Below are positions 9,311 to 18,504 of a stretch of DNA of 18,831 nt, piece by piece; the first letter of the stretch is position 1; every line of letters starts with the position of its first letter. Where the stretch lies: NCBI GenBank assembly GCA_003640385.1, contig RCAB01000794.1, positions 1-18,831 on the forward strand, written 5' to 3'. The notes under the pieces are model-generated. The model ran no database searches, had not been told where the DNA came from, and worked only from the letters and a program-made list of their open reading frames with translations. The translations under genes were made by a program, and so were the position numbers. Source of the DNA: Setaria digitata (taxonomy: Eukaryota; Nematoda; Chromadorea; Rhabditida; Setariidae).

Positions 9311-11259
9311 TTAAATAGGTAACGCATGCTATACCTTTTCAAACATTTCACCTAAACAGTGAAATTGAAAATAACAAGAATGATAAATGCTGTACTTTTA
9401 AATTATATGTAAATTATGTCGTAGTTTTATTTTAATATAAATTTAAATTACTCTAGCAATGTTAGTTGGAGAATAGATTCGATTTTTTTTTTTTTCTTTT
9501 CGATCTGTTCAATTTTTTTCAACCCCATTGTCTTAGTTGATTATTGAAATGTTTGGAAATCTTATTATTTTTTGAAATTTGCTGATCTAGCTTTTGAATT
9601 CTGTTTTTAAACTCACTTCATTCATTATATTATTATAGCGAGAATTAGACGAAGCAAGAGTGCGAAAATTTTTGATAATTTCAAAAATATCAAATTGATG
9701 AAAATTATCATTAGCAAAGTGATAAAATGAAAAAATTTTTGAGGAGTTTATGTGAGAAAACTGAGAAAATTAAAATTTCGGAAAAGTATTCATTGTGGTT
9801 TTTTTCCATGCGTTAATGAATTTTTGAAGCCGTGTTTGATTAATTTGAGTGAATTTATATAATTATCTTTCATAATCCAAATTTAAAATAATGTCATTTA
9901 AACTTGTCTAATAAAATTTTTCAAAAAAAAGAAAGAATAAACCCACAAACATACAAAAGTAACACTTTTCATTTGCAGGGCTAAATTTAGTTCTGAAGCA
10001 TTTATCAAAGTATTCTATAGTATTTTATTTTTACCATTACGAAATAATCCATAATTAATGATAAAACGGATAATTTTGGTGATAAAATAAGGCTATTATT
10101 AGCAATAATGCTGATAGTAAAAATTAGACTCACTGGCTGTGATTTTGATAGTCTGAATGTTGTTGAATGAAATATTATTTAATTAAGTCTCGTAATTAGG
10201 AAGATATGTTGTGCGTTTAGGATTATTAGTAACTAAGCATCTGTTCAAACTAAGCTTATCATCTTTCCCATCTTTCCTCTTTCCTTCTGTCTTAAGGAGA
10301 TTTGGTTTCTCTTTCGATTAAATTTCATTAAACAATTGCAAAATTTACAAATATTACTGCTAATTACCTATTTCAGCTAATAATTTTTGCCATCTCTAAA
10401 AATTTCCTCTTATCAATTCTATAAATATTAATTTAATATAATCAATATAATTTATTAATTGTAATTAGTCGCTCCGTTTACGTTGATTGATTTTTTCCAT
10501 ATTCCAAAAAATTTCGTTTTTTTTTTTCCCTACTTACTACCATATTCATCATTTATAAATCGTGATTTAAATCATTGGATTTATTAATTTGCCTTCATTT
10601 CTTGAAAATTTTTTTTTTCCTCTCCTCTCCTTTTCGAATATGATTGCAATCACGATTTCAATTAATAATTAATTCATTGATCTGACACATTCCTTTGATT
10701 TCTTCCTTTCTTTTTTAATTATGATAAATTTCTTTGCGCAACGAACGAATGAAAATAAAATATCATCCATAGCTCTATCGACTTGCCGTTTCATTTTTCT
10801 CTTCAAAATTTTATTTATTTTCCAAAATGCTTGAGATAAATTTTTGGATATTTTCCTCTCTTTTTTTTTTTCTTTTTTTTAATTTAATTGCTTCAATTCA
10901 GTTAATTGAACAAACAATTCCAATGTACAACTCATTTCCCAAAATTAATTTTCCATAGTTTGATGTTTTTTCTGTAAATTTTCCTGTTTTTTTCTTTTCG
11001 CGGTATTATTTTCATTTTATTTGCGTTTATCATTATAGTTGAGAAAATAAATTTTAATTAATCAACAAATTTAGGAATAGAAAAAGAGCAATGCAACGGT
11101 AGCAATATATTAGCCGAAATTGCAACGGAACATTCCAAAAATTTCCACTGGAAGAGGCATAAATAACAATTATAGAAAAAAAAAAAAAGGGAAGAATGGA
11201 GATGTGGAATTAAAAAAGGAAAAAATGTGTTAAATTTGAAATTCAACTTTGTATAAACA
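9311..11259. other. AT-rich spacer, no supported gene
   Basis: One acceptor-like TTTGCAG at about 9979 is followed at once by stops. The minus-strand frame at 11058-11246 is Phe/Leu/Ser-rich and lacks support. No promoter can be identified before the candidate exon at 11260. Confidence 0.6.
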
Positions 11260-11422
11260 ATGTCCTACGATACTTTCATACTCCATGCGGTAGCTACAAC
11301 CGTAACATCAATCTCAACCATTTATACTGTAATTAATTTCGTTCATCGTTATTTATTCATTATCTTCGTTCTTTTTGCTCATTTTATCGATGCTGGGAAT
11401 TCAAATCAAAGAATTCAAAAAG
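11260..11422 (+). CDS. Possible first exon with hydrophobic leader (alternative start of the FN3 gene)
   Basis: An in-frame TAA (11254-11256) lies just before ATG 11260, which has A at -3. The frame runs 54 codons to AAAG|GTAAAT (donor GT at 11423), phase 1 with a G, so splicing to the acceptor before TGCCATCA gives a Val codon and QRIQK-VPSAPRD. Residues 30-41 (RYLFIIFVLFAH) are strongly hydrophobic, followed by FIDAGNSNQ, which could be a signal peptide end after Ala44 or a type II anchor. The n-region of about 30 residues is long for a signal peptide. Base use from 11260 to 11330 is richer in C and G than the surroundings. If real, it would produce a receptor lacking Ig domains. T-rich DNA easily encodes F/L/I by chance, and phase fits one time in three, so this stays tentative. 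Confidence 0.33.
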
Positions 11423-12757
11423 GTAAATAAATTAAATTTTAAAAACATTCTCTCCTCGCTGGTTTTTTTTTTCCTGAAATTTTAACAATATGAAATCAAA
11501 TAATCGTCTCCATATATACATATATATAAAAAAAATGTCTATATATATATATATATATATAGAAAAAATATATATATTATATATTTTAAAATATATATTA
11601 TATATATGTATGTATATATATATATATATATATACATATATTATATATATGTATATATATATATATATATATACATTTTCAATATATATTGACATTTTTC
11701 ATTCTATTTCAATGTACTTTTTGTTTTTCAGAATTTTACCAGTTAATGGGAAATATTAATTACCCCAATTAGTTCCATCATCAGTTTATAGTACTCTTAT
11801 CAGTTAGTTGAATCTCGTGAATGTTTTACTAATTTAAATAATTGATATTTGAAACTCAAGTTGATTGATTGTTTGTTTACTTGTTGCTTGATCGAAGAGC
11901 AATTTCTTCCTTCCTTAAGATCGAAATTATACGAATGAAATTTTGCAGGATAACATTTTGCAGCCCATTTCTAACATAAATATTTCCCTGAAATAAAATT
12001 TTCTCAGAACTACAACCATGAAAGTCTAACTTATTTCGTTTTCAGTATTCTGATAACGGGAGAAAAATGAAAGAATGAAGCTTAGAAGCTTGTAATTTAT
12101 AAAATAATTAATGAATGAAATGTTGCTTTAATTTTTATCATTGAAATTTTCATTTTAAATTCAATTAATTCTTTAGCATAAATGTATTAAATATTAACTT
12201 AGTTCATATCAATTTCAATTTAATATATTATTGCTTTTCCTAATATATAATACTTTTAATATGCTATATTCATATTTATTATTTCATTTTAACATCATTT
12301 ATTGTCTTATAATTATAATTGTAATTGTATTATTACATATCTTCTTATTCGAAAAATTTTCCACATACCTAAAAGTGGAAATTTGCTGAAATTTAAAACA
12401 AAAAAGAGGTAGAATTTTGAAATTATTTAAAGATATTTATCAACAGTGCCAAAGCACGGCCTATAAATTTTTCATAAGCAAAACTGGTCTTCTCGTTTTT
12501 TCTGATGACAATAAAATTTTCTTTGATTTAATAGTATTTTTCAAAAGAAGCCCTTTCATAAATTTAAAGGAATAGAGAAATTTTTTCAAAAAAGAAAAAA
12601 AAACAATAATGGTAATAATATTGTTTTTTTTTTTTTTAAAGAAAATGAGGTTTTATAAAAATTTTATTAATTAGATTAATTTGACTGCTAATTAATATTG
12701 CATCATTTTTAATAAAATATCATATTCTGTGAAATAAGAAGTCATTTTTTTTTATAG
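11423..12757. other. Noncoding stretch before FN3 exon A
   Basis: Contains the TA-rich tract and AT-rich DNA. Acceptor-like CAGs near 11730, 11949 and 12045 lead into frames that stop quickly. It would be the first intron if the candidate exon at 11260 is real. Confidence 0.55.
11511..11695. repeat. TA-rich tract with two tandem 24-nt palindromes
   Basis: GTATA...TATAC palindromes of 24 nt lie at 11612-11635 and 11651-11674, separated by 15 bases, making a 39-bp tandem duplication. The whole tract is TA dinucleotides with A or T interruptions and can fold on itself. Open frames on both strands consisting of Ile-Tyr repeats are by-products. Confidence 0.9.
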
Positions 12758-13114
12758 TGCCATCAGCACCACGTGATATGGAAGTTTTGCTGGTAAATGC
12801 ATCCGCGGTAAAAGTTAGTTGGGAAAAGCCACTGTATGCAAACGGTGACATAATTGGTTATTATGTTTACAAGGANAAAGAAAATGAGGTTTTATAAAAT
12901 TTTTATTAATTAGATTAATTTGACTGCTAATTAATATTGCATCATTTTTAATAAAATATCATATTCTGTGAAATAAGAAGTCATTTTTTTTTATAGTGCC
13001 ATCAGCACCACGTGATATGGAAGTTTTGCTGGTAAATGCATCCGCGGTAAAAGTTAGTTGGGAAAAGCCACTGTATGCAAACGGTGACATAATTGGTTAT
13101 TATGTTTACAAGGA
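12638..13114. repeat. 238-bp direct duplication around one N
   Basis: 12638-12875 and 12877-13114 are equal in length and, by eye, differ at one base (12661 A, 12900 T). The copies share 120 bases of intron, the acceptor and the first 118 bases of FN3 exon A. Sequence is unique on both outer sides. This is the expected product of an unclosed contig overlap. Confidence 0.93.
12758..12875 (+). CDS. Truncated duplicate of FN3 exon A, cut by an N (assembly artefact)
   Basis: This segment repeats the first 118 bases of the exon at 12997, including the same T9-atag acceptor, and reads PSAPRDMEVLLV through YYVYK before stopping at the N at 12876. The flanking intron (12638-12757) is duplicated as well. 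I saw one mismatch in 238 bases (A at 12661 against T at 12900). Near identity of intron and exon alike, ending exactly at an ambiguous base, points to two unmerged contig ends and not to a real tandem exon. It should not be annotated as a separate exon. Confidence 0.85.
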
Positions 13115-13178
13115 TCGCTTATTAAATGGTGAACCAATTAATGATAAATTACAACGAGCAATTATCTATGATCAGCAT
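12997..13178 (+). CDS. FN3 exon A: N-terminal two thirds of first FN3 domain
   Basis: The acceptor is T9-atag ending at 12996. The exon opens with the last two bases of a split codon (N|TG) and then reads PSAPRDMEVLLVNASAVKVS, W, EKPLYANGDIIGYYVYKD and on to YDQH. This covers FN3 strands A to about E, with the buried Trp of strand B and the YANG turn before strand C. The donor is CAT|GTTAGT, phase 0. GTTAGT is weaker than GTAAGT, but the join to the next exon gives YDQH-KTHTLITDLEPNTEYS, exactly the E-F region expected of an FN3 domain. A G as the last base of the upstream exon would make the split codon Val, giving the common VPSAP start. Most of this exon is also present as a partial second copy at 12758-12875, across an assembly gap. 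Confidence 0.88.
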
Positions 13179-16100
13179 GTTAGTCTTTCTTATCACTTCC
13201 TTTTATCAAACTGATCAAAAATAAAATTTGTAAAGGAAAAAAAAAAAAAAAAGGAAAGAAAAGAATTGTGAATTTTCTGTAGTCAGCATGTTAGTTTTTC
13301 TTATCACATCCTCATATCCTTTTCTTTTTTTTTTAAAAAAAGGTAAAAGTCGTAAATTTTTATGGTAAGTTTTTAGATGAATTAATTTTATCTTTCATAA
13401 ATTTTAAATAGATCAGTGCGAGAAATAAAAAAGTAGAATATGCAATTAATCTTTATTATTAATAATTTATGTGATTAATAATAAATGATAATGGGCATTT
13501 TTGTCACTTATCTCTGATAGTAGAGTTATCTCGGTAGCGTTTTTATCAATAACTTTCAGACCTTTTCTTTTTCTTCGAAAAAAAAAATAATAATAATATT
13601 TTAAACGAATGCAAAAAAAAGTATTCTAAAGATGATTTTGTTGCTTAATGGTTAAGTGTAATGGGCAGGTTTTAGTTATCATTTTTATACTGTTGAAATA
13701 ACGCTTACATTAGCATACACTTATAATGATTTAATCGATTAATTACAGATCTTATCTTCTTTTCATATTAATTTCGAAAATTAAAATAACGAACTGATTA
13801 GCATTTTTCCTCTCTCTCTCTCTCTTTCTCCTTTTTTCAATTATTTTAAATAGTGATCTTCTTTAATTAATTTAAAAAATATTTATACAGTGGAAATTTT
13901 AGCAATAAGCTTAAAAACATTTCAGTTAATTCTTTCGTTTTAAAAATTAAAATTTCGAATTACTCCATTAATATATTCAAAATGAGTTAATTAATTAATT
14001 TGATCAATGTAATACATTGCATTCAAAAGTGATATGCTCTTGCTCAGTTTTAATTGTTATTGAATAACAGTTGAACAGTATTGCCAGGACATATACTCAA
14101 AAAAAAAACAAAAAATACTAATTTAATGAATTTGGTTGTGCCTCATTAATCTAAAATTAATTTAAAAGATATTTTAAAAAAAATTCAATTCAGCATTAAC
14201 TCAGAAAAAAAAAAACTTTTGTTAATTCAAAAGTGTTAAATTATTTTGATAATGGTAACTTTTGATTTTTCTAATAAATTTATTAAAATTTTTCCCTTAC
14301 TTTATTTCGATTCATTATAATTTTCTTCAAGTGGTAATTAATTCTTTCCTTTTTTCTTTTTGAATTCATTTCAAGTTTATTTTTCTTGTTACAGAAAACG
14401 CATACATTAATTACCGATCTTGAGCCGAATACGGAATATTCCTTCCGGGTAAATGCTTTCAATAGGCATGGTGATGGTGAATTTAGTGCGAGCAAAAAAA
14501 TTCTTACCGGTGGATTACGTATGAAATTTTAATTTTGAACTCGAATTTCTCCGAAAAAATTTTTGCATGTGAAATGAAAAGGATGGAAATTTTTCTTTTT
14601 AAATAATTTAATAAATAAAAAGGGTTAATTTCTTTCTTTTTTTTTTATCCGAAATTATTAAATTTGAAAAAGGATTTTTTTTTTTTTCAAAATTTAGGAA
14701 ATAAAATTTTTCATTTTTCTTCTCAAAAAAAATTACATTTGAAAGATTTTTTTTTTTCCAAATAATTTAATAGTAATAAAGGACTAATTTTTTTCATCTA
14801 ACAATGTTATTACTATTATTTTTTCTTTGTTGAAATTTACGGAATGGGAAATATCTTCCCTTTTTTCTTTCTTAAAATTACATTTAAAACTTTCTTTTAG
14901 CGATCTTTTCTTTTTTTTTTTTTCAAATTTTGGCTTCTCTTTTCTTCAAATTAAGCATTAATAAATCATTTCATTAGAGAATTTTATTTTTTTATTTTTT
15001 ATAGCTCCATCAGAGCCACAAACTCATTCCGTTAATTTGCTCAATGATGAAGCACCGTTACGGGCACGTGTTGATTGGAAACCACCGAAGGTTCCAAATT
15101 TGACAATTTCAAATTAACATTTCTAATTAGTACTCTCATTGTTATTGTAGCAATAAAATTTTTTCAAATTAAATTATTACGGCAATTATCAAAAGAATAA
15201 TGTGAATTTAATTGATTACCTTTTTTTTTTTTATGTAATAAAATTACTGAAATGCTAAACTGTCACTTATTAAACTGTTATAACTATTAAGGAAAAATGA
15301 ATGTGAATTTATTATTTTTGAACGAATTTGAAAATTCATATGAATTTTCCTAAAAAAAAAAAAGTATAAAAACAAATATTTATTAAAAAAAAAAAAAAAA
15401 GAAAGAAAACAAATTTGTTGCTTTTTTTGTATGGAATTTATGACAAAAATGATGAAATTATAATAAATTACTAATTTTGAATATCGATTAGGAATAACTT
15501 TTAACTCCTTCTGATGTCAAGTAATAATGTAATTTCCAATCGATATTCAAATTCTTCCTACTATTTCAATTCATGTTTGAACTAATTTGTTGTTTTTTTT
15601 TTCTTTCTACAAAATAGTTTACTTACAATTTCAGTTTACTTATAATTTACCAATCAACAAATATATTATTTGGTACAAACCATTCGAACATATTGATGCG
15701 CGGAAAATTGAGGTATCAGGCGCACAAAACTTTGCAGTTCTTGATGGCTTGTGTAAGTGATGCTACTGTGATGGATTTCATTTCATTTCGGAAAATTATT
15801 TCTTCCTTTGTTTCTTTTTTTTTTTGTTTAAAAACTTTGTAGAATAGAACTTTCTCTTTTTAACAACCGTTAATAGTCTTCCCAAATTCATAAAATTTAT
15901 TCTCCTGTTGATTACTGCAAGAAAAACGAAAAGGAAGAAAGTGATCCTATTAGTTACCAATCGTTGCTGTGTATTTCTTTATATTTTTCTTTTTTTCTTG
16001 AGAATTTACAATGTTAGCATTTTAATGTTCAGGCTACTGATAAGCTATTATCAACGATATTTTCAAGTTCTAATTAATGATAATGAAAAAAAAAAACAAA

Positions 16101-16435
16101 GACAAAAAATTTGCTCTGTTACATATTTTTTTATTTTATCAAAACAAATGAAAATAAGAAATGACAGCAGCACTGATAAGAGTGGGTATAATTCGTCGCA
16201 TGTTAATCATTGTTTTCTTAACTGATATTAGCTGATAAGCGAAAGAAAAAGAAAATAGAATTATATAGTATGCATATTTTAATTAATTACAGTTATGGGA
16301 CGATTATACGAAATTAATATAGCAGCAGAAAATGATGATGGCATAGGTGTTAATGCTACAGAATGGCTAACAACACCGGTTGGTATACCTGAAGCTGAGC
16401 CGCTTAACGTACGCTATGAAATTAGCGGTGATCAG
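12997..16435 (+). CDS. unc-40: Partial netrin-receptor-like gene (UNC-40/DCC/neogenin family), five FN3 exons
   Basis: Five exons (12997-13178, 14395-14518, 15005-15090, 15635-15752, 16293-16435) splice in frame into about 217 codons. The product is a complete FN3 domain (start PSAPRD, B-strand KVSW, loop YANGD, F-strand EYSFRVNAFNRHGDGE), a second FN3 domain (start PPSEPQ, core RVDWKPP, end NATEWLTTP) and the start of a third (EPLNVRYEISGDQ). In DCC/neogenin/UNC-40 the FN3 region follows four Ig domains in a single-pass receptor for netrin that guides axons and migrating cells. The YANG loop, AFNRHGDG and the W-x-x-TP ending fit FN3-2 and FN3-3 of DCC; known netrin contacts lie in later FN3 domains. 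Splice sites and phases agree at all four junctions. No Ig, transmembrane or cytoplasmic P1-P3 region is in the window. Other FN3 receptors (Sidekick, LAR-type phosphatases, Robo) are possible. FN3 content is near certain; the family assignment is inference from remembered family patterns. Confidence 0.62.
13165..13320. repeat. Decayed duplication of the exon A donor region
   Basis: TCAGCATGTTAGTCTTTCTT with TATCACTTCC (donor copy, 13172-13200) reappears as TCAGCATGTTAGTTTTTCTT with ATCACATCC (13283-13312), 111 bases later. Similarity extends upstream (ATTATCTATGA against ATTTTCTGTAG). The second copy keeps CAT|GTTAGT and so is a decoy donor. Using it would read through the stop at 13212. Confidence 0.6.
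13179..14394 (+). other. Intron between FN3 exons A and B
   Basis: Starts GTTAGT and ends TTACAG. Holds the decoy donor copy at 13290, a CT run near 13811, and otherwise AT-rich DNA. Confidence 0.85.
14395..14518 (+). CDS. FN3 exon B: end of first FN3 domain
   Basis: The acceptor is cttgttacag ending at 14394; the donor is TTAC|GTATGA, leaving phase 1. The frame reads KTHTLITDLEPNTEYSFRVN then AFNRHGDGEFSASKKILTGG and L. It contains the canonical FN3 signature L-x-P-x-T-x-Y-x-F-R-V, the conserved Tyr of strand F (the tyrosine corner), the N-R-x-G-x-G-x-x-S loop and strand G ending in T-G. The split codon C|CT gives Pro, starting the next domain with PPSEP. Base composition is clearly less AT-rich than the surrounding intron. 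Confidence 0.9.
14519..15004 (+). other. Intron between FN3 exons B and C
   Basis: Starts GTATGA, ends T6-ATAG, phase 1. T-rich with many T runs of 8-13 bases; nothing else recognised. Confidence 0.85.
15005..15090 (+). CDS. FN3 exon C: strands A-B of second FN3 domain
   Basis: The acceptor is T6-atag ending at 15004. The exon completes the split Pro codon and reads PSEPQTHSVNLLNDEAPLRA then RVDWKPPK. V-D-W-K-P-P is the strand B Trp region of an FN3 fold. The end is placed at AAG|GTTCCA because the only other GT in the last third of the exon would remove the Trp, and reading on meets a stop at 15116. GTTCCA is a poor donor, so this 3' boundary is the least certain in the model. The choice is supported by phase 0, which matches the next exon. 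Confidence 0.75.
15091..15634 (+). other. Intron between FN3 exons C and D
   Basis: Starts with the weak donor GTTCCA and ends TTTCAG; carries the 14-bp inverted repeat at 15476-15551. Confidence 0.75.
15476..15551. repeat. 14-bp perfect inverted repeat inside an intron
   Basis: TTTGAATATCGATT at 15476-15489 and AATCGATATTCAAA at 15538-15551 are exact reverse complements 48 bases apart. Pairing extends a few bases inward with a one-base slip. No transposase or clear target-site duplication was seen; it may be the remnant of a small foldback element. Confidence 0.7.
15635..15752 (+). CDS. FN3 exon D: strands C-E of second FN3 domain
   Basis: Two acceptors sit close together, aaaatag at 15617 and the better tttcag at 15634. 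Only the second keeps phase 0, giving FTYNLPINKYIIWYKPFEHI then DARKIEVSGAQNFAVLDGL. I-x-K-Y-x-I-x-Y is a typical FN3 strand C, and A-V-L-D-G-L is the E-F turn. The donor is TTGT|GTAAGT, a strong site in phase 1. The split codon T|TT gives Phe, so the join reads LDGL-F-MGRLYEINIAAE. Confidence 0.87.
15753..16292 (+). other. Intron between FN3 exons D and E
   Basis: Starts GTAAGT and ends TTACAG, phase 1. A 105-codon + frame at 15908-16225 begins with TTG, has no splice sites in phase and no recognisable domain, and looks like a chance frame. Confidence 0.8.
16293..16435 (+). CDS. FN3 exon E: end of second FN3 domain and start of a third
   Basis: The acceptor is aattacag ending at 16292; the donor is GATCAG|GTGAGC, phase 0. 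The frame reads MGRLYEINIAAENDDGIGVN, then ATEWLTTPVGIPEAEPLNVR and YEISGDQ. G-x-x-Y-x-x-x-I-x-A-x-N-D-D-G-x-G is strand F plus the F-G loop. E-W-L-T-T-P closes the domain, similar to the S-N-W-Y-T-A-E-T-P end of FN3-3 in vertebrate DCC. E-P-L-N-V-R-Y opens the next FN3 domain, cut off before its strand B Trp. No in-phase continuation was found before the right edge, so the following intron is at least 2.4 kb. Confidence 0.88.
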
Positions 16436-17479
16436 GTGAGCATATTCATTTTTATGCTAACATTTTCATTTCTGATTATTTTATTTTCAACATTTTTATT
16501 TAAAAAAAAAAAAAATGTTGAAAATATATTTAACAATATTTTAAATTTTTATTCTTATCAATAAATTGTTAATGAAATGTTTTTTTTTTTCATTTATGTA
16601 TTTTTACTAGTGATTATTCTATATCAAAGATATCAAAAGTATAATGTAACATCCATGGAAAATTTTTTTAACAAAAATTCAATTCCAATTATATTATCAA
16701 AATTATCACACATTAATTTATTAGTTATGAACATGGTACATAAATTTTATAAACAAACTCTAAACGTTTTCAACATGGGCATTCCTTCAGTCATTAATTT
16801 TTTAAATTTTTCGAAATTCAACTTTTACTCCGTTTTTTTGTTTTTTCTAATATTCTGATCTTTTCTTCTTTCATACCTATTTTTCTCAGTTTCATTTTAT
16901 CATGACATCGATGATTTCCGGTTTACTATCACTGTTAAATCGAATTTGAATCAAAATATTTAAGAATTAGATTGTATTCAGAGGCATATTCCTATATAAA
17001 TTTGTAACTCATTTGTATTATGTTTTATCATTTTGATGCTCAGGAACTTAATCTATCTAGTTGTGAGTGGTTTCTGAAAATTATCTAAGTTTAGAGTGAT
17101 ATACTCATTTACCATAGTTAAAGCTCACAAAGGAATAATCAGGCTTAAATCCTTGATAATGCTTGTTTTAATATTTAAAAGGAAACTGATAACAGAAAAA
17201 AAAAGGAAAGAAAAAGCACGAATTAATATCTTGAATTGAAATTTTTTGTTAATTATCCGAAATGAGGAGCGAACTATCCAGTATCAAGTAATTTTCAGCA
17301 AAATTTTTTATTAAATTTAAATAATTCATTTAAAAAAAAAAAAAAAAAAAGACAGAAAAATTTTTTATCTAATAGCTTGAAAATTTTTGTAATATTTACA
17401 ACATTCTTTTGTTGTTTGATATTTATAGAAAGAAAAATTGTTAAATGCATCATTTAAAGAATTATTTCGAAGAGGCGAA

Positions 17480-17868
17480 ATACAAAATTTTAAAATTTTA
17501 CAACATCCGTGCAAATGTTTACAAAACCATATCATCGTGATTACGTGGTCTGAAATTTATATTTTTTAAAATTTTTACAACATCCGTGCGGCGCGTTAAC
17601 TAAAATGTTTGTTTCTTCGCCATTATGCAATCGAAAATTTACATTTAAACTTTATTATTTGAAATCAGTCATTAGAAATCTTTTTTTTTTTTTTTTTTTT
17701 TTTTTTTCAGTTGATTCTGGTGATGCCAGCTGTCCAATATATTCTATTATATCGTCTTGCCTTGAACTTTTTTTTTTTGTAGGGTTTCAACAAATATTTG
17801 TACATTTTCTCATAAAATGATCGTTTTATAAAAGAAAAAGAAAAAGGTGAATAATTCACATCCGTGCT
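17480..17868. repeat. Three dispersed ACATCCGTGC copies
   Basis: ACAACATCCGTGC preceded by an AAAATTTT run occurs at 17500-17512 and 17577-17589, and CACATCCGTGC at 17858-17868. The CG-containing core stands out in very AT-rich DNA. It is probably a decayed local repeat. Confidence 0.5.
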
Positions 17869-18096
17869 ATAAACTATTTTTTTTTTGCCTGCGATTTAAA
17901 ACTTTAAAGATTTAAAACTAAAGTGATTTTCGTTCTAGTTTTTCCCTCTATTAATTTTTACTTTTTAGTAGTTTTTTTTTTTTCGAATGTTTGTCACCTA
18001 TCTTCTTTATTAGGAGGAGAGGAAGAAATGCTTTTGATGAAAAGAAAATAAGTCAAGAAATTAGAAGTAAGAATTTTTGTTTTAAAAGAATTTTTA

Positions 18097-18124
18097 TTTC
18101 TTATCGCTTAAATTCGATAAGAAA
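18097..18124. repeat. Hairpin, 10-bp stem and 8-nt loop
   Basis: TTTCTTATCG, loop CTTAAATT, CGATAAGAAA: a perfect stem in noncoding DNA. No T run or other sign assigns it a function. Confidence 0.5.
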
Positions 18125-18504
18125 AGGATTTAAAGTTGATTAATTTTGTGCCTTTGCTTAGCAAGTGATTGTATAATTAGCATTTCGTTTTGATTTTACA
18201 TTATTGATAATTTTTTTTTTCTTGAAAAAACGTGACTACATGAAGCAAATATCATTTCCATTTCCTTGTTGTTAACTTTCCAGAAATTCACAGAAACTGT
18301 CAAAAAACTTTATTATTCCGCTAGAAATATAAATTTTTTTCCAAAAGACTTTTAATTTGAAAGAAAAATTGTTCATTTTTCATCCTTTTGAATTATTCGA
18401 TTTAATGTGAAACATTTGATATTTTTTCGAAATTAGTAAGGCTAATACAGATGCATAAGCTGTTCGTACATGGAAAGTCAAATAATCGGAAGGTGATAAG
18501 CGGA

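Larger units (their letters stand above)
16436..18504 (+). other. Start of a long intron, no further exon found
   Basis: Begins GTGAGC. The next exon should supply an FN3 strand B with a V/I-x-x-W-x-x-P pattern in phase 0. The strong acceptor at 17710 (T24-CAG) leads to LILVMPAVQYILLYRL, which is open but not FN3-like. The frames at 16577-16858 and 17605-17820 are AT-driven. Nothing else is recognised. Confidence 0.6.

Noticed and set aside
11490..11759. Ile-Tyr repeat proteins on both strands
   Set aside because: Direct translation of TA dinucleotide repeats.
12758..13178. Tandem duplicated FN3 exon as a biological event
   Set aside because: The duplication includes intron at equal identity and its copies meet exactly at an N, which fits an assembly overlap better.
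15908..16225. 105-codon + frame between FN3 exons D and E
   Set aside because: Starts with TTG, lies wholly within a well supported intron, and shows no domain or in-phase splice sites.
16577..16858. 93-codon + frame, Phe/Ile/Asn-rich
   Set aside because: Composition is that of AT-rich DNA; no splice phase or similarity supports it.
17605..17820. Open frame crossing a T24 run, with a strong T-CAG acceptor at 17710
   Set aside because: The sequence after the acceptor does not resemble an FN3 strand B in the required phase; the Phe run is the homopolymer.
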